Assembly (NCBI GenBank): GCA_002946415.1
Contig: NJPS01000072.1
Coordinates: forward strand, 62,001-126,000
Source of the DNA: Rutstroemia sp. NJR-2017a BVV2
Lineage: Eukaryota; Ascomycota; Leotiomycetes; Helotiales; Rutstroemiaceae
DNA length: 64,000 nt
Direction of reading: 5' to 3'
Below are positions 59,286-64,000 of this stretch, in pieces (position 1 is the stretch's first letter; each line of letters begins with the position of its first letter). Position numbers and translations under genes: made by a program. The notes beneath the pieces were generated by a model. It had not been told where the DNA came from. It worked only from the letters and a program-made list of their open reading frames with translations, and did no database searches.

Positions 59286-60913
59286 ATGTCAATATATACC
59301 TCGCCTCCTCCTGCCCGATCCTTTCGTGACGATAAGCCCACGCTTTTAGTCTGCTGGTGGTGTACGCTATTCGCCGCCGTTATCATCCTGTTTCGAGTTT
59401 GTGGGCGATATATACGATCGGAGAAGCTGTTCAAGGAAGATTGGTTGGCCTTTGCCTGTCTGATCCCGCTGTTCTGTCGGATGGCGCTCGTTCATGTTGT
59501 TTTATTGTTTGGGACCAATAATGCGACAATTGAGGATTTTTCGGAAAGGGCTATTTACCGGCGAGAAATTGGGAGTAGATTGGTTTTGGTGTCGAGGTTA
59601 TTTTATGCCGCGACGTGAGCAGACGCATTCCAAGCTTCCTCCCTCCTAAGTACTAACACATTCTTTCCTCTAGTCTTTGGATGCTCAAACTCACAATCAG
59701 CGAGTTCTTCAAAAGACTTACAATCAATATCTGGACTACATCACACGAGCGGGTTCTAGTCTTCATCAGGTGGTTTCTACTCGTCACATTCATCGCAGTT
59801 ATTATCGCCGATATATCAGAGTGTCAACCAATTACTCATTACTGGCAAGTGGTACCAGATCCAGGTGCGAAATGTCGACAAGGATATGCTCAACTTCTTG
59901 TCATGGGCAGCGTCAACGTTTTGACGGATTTATTGCTCGTTTTATTTCCTGTCCCTATCATCATCGGGTCAAGGATGAATTTGAAGAGGAAGATTCAATT
60001 AGTATTGCTGTTTGCAGGATCATTGATACCTGCTGGTATTACGCTTTACAGACTCCCGCAAATCATCGACCGTCACGGTTCCCAGCAATACCGCTCACTG
60101 CTTGCTTCGGTGGAAATCTTGTTCGCAACAGCTGTAGCGAATGCTCTAGTTTTGGGTTCCTTCGTCCGAGACCGAGGCGTTAAGAAACATCGCTGGAAAT
60201 TCGGCTCCCTCACCGACACTATGGACCGTACCGGGAGTCGTCGCGGAACTGTCACCCGCCACTGGGGTAGCGACGAAGATCTCGTGCGCGATCTTGGGCT
60301 AGGCGTTGACCCCGAACTCCGTGGTATCATCTCCCATCCCCCACGACCAGCACCCATGGCCATAGCGGGCAACATTCCCGTGCGCTCTCGTAACTCTGCC
60401 ACTGAATGGCGGTTTCCTAGCGATAGCGACGATATCGATATGGCCAAGATGTCGCCCTCTTCGCGGCACATCTCCGAAGATCTTTCCTCGATGATGTCTC
60501 CTCGTCGTGTGTCTTTCTTCGACGTAGGCGGTCTTTTGGATCAAGAATCTCCCCGACGGGTCAGCTCTACAAGGACGCTAGACACAGATGGTGAGTCGAG
60601 TACACAAGGGCCGATATCCACTACCTGGTCTTATGAAAATGGGTTGTCACCTGCGCCAGCGAGGAGGGGATCGGCACAATTGTTACAGGATCTTGGGGGT
60701 TTATTAGCGGGACCGAGAGGGGTCAGGGTGAATAGGTTTTCGAGCCCGGGGTATGAATTGGAGACGATTTTGCAGGGTGGGCCGCGCGCAAGGGAAGGCG
60801 GCCGGGGAAGGGAAAGGGAGAGCGACAGGGATAGGGAGCCGCCGCTGGAACATGTTACCAGGCAGGAGACTAATCTTTCGTTGCAGGATGTGGGGGGTTT
60901 GTTGAGACAGTGA
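59286..60913 (+). CDS. Seven-helix rhodopsin-like fungal membrane protein with DxGGLL tail repeats
   Basis: Exons 59286-59614 and 59674-60913 join through an AC|T codon to 522 residues; the intron has a TACTAAC branch site. Seven hydrophobic helices span about 20-250 (LLVCWWCTLFAAVIILFRVC first, SVEILFATAVANALVLGSF last), with an ECQPITHYW motif between helices 4 and 5. This is the fungal rhodopsin-domain family (DUF/PTH11-related, no CFEM domain). The 270-residue cytosolic tail is Ser/Arg-rich with many likely phosphosites. It carries DVGGLL at 393-398, DLGGLL at 449-454 and DVGGLL at 515-520, two residues from the end. Ligand and partners are unknown; it probably sits at the plasma membrane. 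Confidence 0.87.
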
Positions 60914-61685
60914 TGTGATCTTACTTAACCAAGGGGATGAAGATAGTTTCCCTTGAGTGGAGTGGCTCGAGAACTGCTGGAGAGGGTTATAGACTTCTTG
61001 TACTATTATTTTTCTTTTGTTCTTTCGTGTCGTTTTTGTGATACCTATTTTCATATTTCTTGTGGAAGGTGGGGGAGCTTTAAATAGCGACTTTTCAGCC
61101 ATGATGCTATTTTCTTTGGTTACGAGGTTATGAAAAATTTCTGGTTGGGTTGGAATAGGTGGCCAAGGGGCTTTTGTATAACGATGAGTGGTGACGGCGA
61201 GAGGGTATGGGTGGGGTGGCTGTTTGATGGTTGGGGATGGGATGCGATGGCGTTTCGGGAGTTTTCTGCGGAGGGGAAGAGGGGGGAAGGGCTAAGCTGG
61301 GCTGGGTTGGGCAGATATCATGGTTGTTTGTTTGTTGAGGTAATTGAGTTGGTGTGTAGGGAAGCAGGAGGAGGGAAGGCTTGGGATTATTTGAGAAGGA
61401 GCGAAATGGTTGAAAAACCACAATTAATTCCACAACATTGAGAACTCCCAACAGACCCCTACAATTACAAAATTCGCTCAGTAGAGTACAAACACAAGAA
61501 GAAGTAACTTTCAGCCAACAGTGAGTCCCAGAACCACCTCATCCCTCACTCCATATCCTTCAGCACACCACAAACTATCAGAAATATTCTTCGACCACTT
61601 ATTCCCCAACTCAACAGAGGTCCCCTCTCATAGACGGGGAGATTTCTGCCGTATGGGACTCAGATGGAAGGTCGGACTGGTGTTG
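60914..61685. other. Convergent spacer
   Basis: 3' flank of the seven-helix gene and sequence beyond the broken frame. A minus-strand open frame at 61128-61451 is Pro/Ser-rich without features of a gene. Confidence 0.45.
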
Positions 61686-62957
61686 TTATTCTTCGCATGA
61701 ACAATATGAGTCAGATCCAGAGGACTGACTCAGGCGAGGGGAATCTTCAGCTCGGGACGGTCTAGGTGTAGGTGATGGAGAGTCAGCAAAGGGATCAGAA
61801 TCCCAATCTTCATAGAAGCCATTGAATTCAGGTGGGTTTCCAAGCTCTGGCGAGGCATTGGATCCGCGAAGAGACTTATTTTCAGGAGAGTGTCTGCGTT
61901 CAGCTGAGTTGTTGGATCGTCAAGAGAGGCTGCGTTGTGAAGAATGACTAGGTCCAGCTGAGGAACTGGAGTGTCGGGAATGTTGGACTTCGGCTGGTGG
62001 ACTGGACTGATGTCGATGTCCACGTCGAGGAGATTGTCTACTTGCAGAAGATTGTCCATCTGCGGAAGAGTTCTCAGCTTGCTCAGGTTGTCCAAGTGAA
62101 CGAGCGCGTTTCAGTCGAAGGCCTCTCAGATGACGGGGTAGCGGAGGTTGAACTCGAGGTCATTCAGGTTCAGGAGTGGCATCACCACCAGTCGGCATTC
62201 CTTGTTCAGGAAAAGATATATTGTCCGCGCGGGCTCGCAAGATCGCAGCTTTCTTCCAACTCAGAGCTTCCTCATAGCCCGTGCCCCGGGGCATTCGAGG
62301 TAGCCGACTTGAATGAATTTTCAGCGACTCCACCGGAACATCCTTATTATCATCCCTATAGAGATCCCAGGCCTCAGCGATGGATTCGAGGTCACGAACG
62401 GTGATCTCCACAGCAACTGCTCCGTTCCACTCCTTGATGCGCATTTCAGCGGCTTTTGGAATGAAGTTTAAGAACCCACAGTCCGCATGCAAGTCTCCGA
62501 AGGGTAAGACTGGCTCAGAAGACACCACAACCCCCGCTCCACGAATTTGAGCCTTCAGCAGTCGCGAATATTCGGCCATCTTCATCGCGTAGTGCAAGCA
62601 CTGCAGACCGGATTCGCCAGAAAAGACAGGACAACTCAGGATGGTAATGAGGTTTTGAGCTACCATCAAGTTCCAGTTGGGGTTCCTAACCTCATCCCCA
62701 TTTGGAAGCTTGATCAGGACGGCAGAAGTGAAATCGGCTCTTTCTCTGTTTGGGACCAACTGAAAGGCGTCCAGTCCGTACATTGACTTCGTCAGCCTCC
62801 AAAGTCTCAGGTCAGGAAGACGGCTTTTTCAAAGGAGAAATTCATCAGCTTCGGACCAGTTGTTGAGGGAATCTGATTGTCTGTTCTGGTCTTGGCCATC
62901 AGAAGCAGAATCAGAATCGGAATCAGAGAGTTGAGAATATCTTCTTTTGGAAGGCAT
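61686..62957 (-). pseudogene. 424-codon reading frame interrupted by three TGA codons
   Basis: One frame on the minus strand runs from ATG at 62957 to TAA at 61686-61688. Its only interruptions are TGA codons at 62829-62831, 62160-62162 and 61920-61922. The first part (MPSKRRYSQLSDSDSDSASD) is Ser/Asp-rich, the middle part is globular, and the last part is Ser/Arg/Pro-rich (SRQSPRRGHRHQSSPP, DSPSPTPRPSRAEDSPRLSQ). Each TGA sits where CGA (Arg) would fit the local composition, so single C-to-T changes could have broken one gene. No intron with good splice sites removes any of the stops. Alternatives are stop readthrough or that only the middle part is a gene. Function unknown. Confidence 0.5.
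62160..62783 (-). CDS. Uncharacterised protein (intact middle segment of the broken frame)
   Basis: The longest uninterrupted part gives 207 residues from the ATG at 62783, or 223 if translation began just after the upstream TGA. I do not recognise the family. It looks globular: FTSAVLIKLPNGDEVRNPNW, LVAQNLITILSCPVF, LHADCGFLNFIPKAAEMRI and AVAVEITVRDLESIAEAWDL suggest mixed alpha/beta. There is no signal peptide or membrane segment. It ends TGGDATPEPE at a TGA, beyond which the same frame stays open. It is head-to-head with another unknown gene at 63223. Confidence 0.5.
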   Translation of the reverse strand: MYGLDAFQLVPNRERADFTSAVLIKLPNGDEVRNPNWNLMVAQNLITILSCPVFSGESGLQCLHYAMKMAEYSRLLKAQIRGAGVVVSSEPVLPFGDLHADCGFLNFIPKAAEMRIKEWNGAVAVEITVRDLESIAEAWDLYRDDNKDVPVESLKIHSSRLPRMPRGTGYEEALSWKKAAILRARADNISFPEQGMPTGGDATPEPE

Positions 62958-63222
62958 GGTGATGTATGAGGTTATGGTAATTTATGAAGTTGATGTTAAT
63001 GTATGAGTTTATGTTAATGTGCGAGTTGGAAAGGTGAAATTTCGCTAGGTCAATAATTGTAGTTGGTACAAGACTCGGATTTCTTTCGGAACATCATGTG
63101 TTCTTATGTCATCCTTCTCCTCTTGTCTTCCACTACACTTCAGTTTTCATTGTCTCTCTCAAACAACCAAATTACCTCGAACAATCAAATCACCTCAAGG
63201 AGCCAGATTACATCAAAAAATC

Positions 63223-64000
63223 ATGACCAATTCATTCTACCAAGTCTCTGCTCGATACCCACTTCTGACTCCCCGACAAAATCTTCTGCTGAACTCCCTG
63301 AAATCATATACTGATTTGGCTGCTGTGATGTACAAAATCGCCAAGAAGGAACTGGAAGCCGGCGAAGAATGTAAGTTTTCCTACCATTGCAAGATCCTTA
63401 CTGGTTGTTAATCCATTATGTTAGCCGTTGCGTCGAGCATGAGAATGATTCTCGACGATCTATCTGGCCCAAAAGAGATCAAAGCCCTCCTTTACACCAT
63501 CCCCAAAGATATTCTGATCTCAATCATCACCAATGACATCGGGCACAGAATGCAAACCGAAATCACTGAGCGAAATCTGAGAAATCAGCTATACAACTTG
63601 GACAACACGCCGGGAACATATCTGGTCACCTTGGTTGTGGAAGGTAGATCCTGCGGTCTGACGACAACTGAGTGGAGGAATGTCCGAGATGTCATGGCAA
63701 AGTAAAATTGGGTACTTGCACAATTCACGCTGGCCTTCACTAACTTATATGACAGTTATCTGAGCTTTCACCGAGACCCCATGAATGATGAGAATACCAC
63801 ACCTGAACGAGAAGAAGAGCTTCTGAACGCGGCGAACATTGAACTCGACCTGAACCCTGAGTCTACTCTCGACGACATTAAAGACAAGATACGGCGGGGT
63901 ACTATCGCGTACAGCTTCGATAACTTCGATATTTTTCTGAAGCAATTGGAGGATCGCTTCTCTCATGATATGGACCCAGCTGGAGAAGAAAGACAGCTGT
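63223..64000 (+). CDS. Uncharacterised protein, 3' end outside the window
   Basis: Exons 63223-63370, 63425-63701 and 63756-64000 (continuing) join in frame through T|CC and AA|T codons. About 223 residues are visible and no stop is reached. The first residues (MTNSFYQVSARYPLLTPRQN) are followed by a helix-rich region: SLKSYTDLAAVMYKIAKKEL, MRMILDDLSGPKEIKALLYT and ISIITNDIGHRMQTEI. The third exon is Glu/Asp-rich (NDENTTPEREEELLNAANIE). I cannot name a family. The splice sites (GTAAGT, GTAAAA; TAG, CAG) are good, and the intron lengths of 54 bases fit this genome. It is divergent from the broken frame, 265 bases between starts. Confidence 0.65.

Noticed and set aside
62106..62185. An intron removing the second TGA of the broken frame
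   Set aside because: The only frame-keeping option uses a GTGGTG donor and a GAG acceptor, both poor.
1..64000. tRNA or rRNA genes
   Set aside because: Reading for the A and B box motifs and cloverleaf ends gave no convincing candidate, though a covariance search was not possible.

Overview
This window is nuclear DNA from a filamentous ascomycete (Pezizomycotina), most likely of the Leotiomycetes/Helotiales type. Many genes carry short introns of about 45-100 bases with GT...AG ends, several with a perfect TACTAAC-type branch site. The proteins are plainly eukaryotic and fungal: RNA polymerase subunit Rpb5, Mediator Med4, tubulin cofactor D, TM9, Zn2Cys6 regulator, NmrA-like proteins. Genes lie on both strands with long, microsatellite-rich spacers and there are no operons. 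The order-level guess rests on general protein resemblance, not on a search. All intron-exon structures here were inferred by reading the sequence and checking that the frame is kept; none is backed by transcript data. || Layout: 1-12.6 kb holds a LaeA-like methyltransferase, RPB5 and BFR1 (divergent pair), and a conserved fungal protein, followed by a 2.9 kb gene-free, repeat-rich stretch. 12.6-25.3 kb holds mitochondrial Obg GTPase MTG2, a Baeyer-Villiger monooxygenase, a secreted NlpC/P60 peptidase-like protein with a 7-base micro-exon, LCP5 and a TM9 protein (divergent pair), and MED4. 25.3-42.6 kb is the accessory part, with AT-rich spacers and decayed MITE-like repeats. It contains a 13-exon multicopper oxidase, an NmrA-like protein, a Zn2Cys6 transcription factor, two unknown surface or secreted proteins, a second NmrA-like protein and an alpha/beta hydrolase with a possible peroxisomal signal. 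42.6-57 kb is mostly conserved again: a JmjC protein, a class II aldolase/adducin-like protein, tRNA methyltransferase TRM4, tubulin cofactor D and a formamidase/acetamidase. 57-64 kb has a long gene-free leader, a seven-helix membrane protein with a repeated tail motif, a reading frame broken by three TGA codons, and an unknown gene cut by the window edge. || How the genes relate: most are independent housekeeping genes. The one group that might act together is the oxidase, NmrA-like protein and Zn2Cys6 factor between 27.6 and 36.1 kb, but no polyketide or peptide synthase is present, so calling it a metabolite cluster would be speculation. I found no convincing wholly new system. The most unusual items are the TGA-interrupted frame at 61.7-63.0 kb, the micro-exons, the dispersed inverted-repeat elements and the DxGGLL tail repeats.
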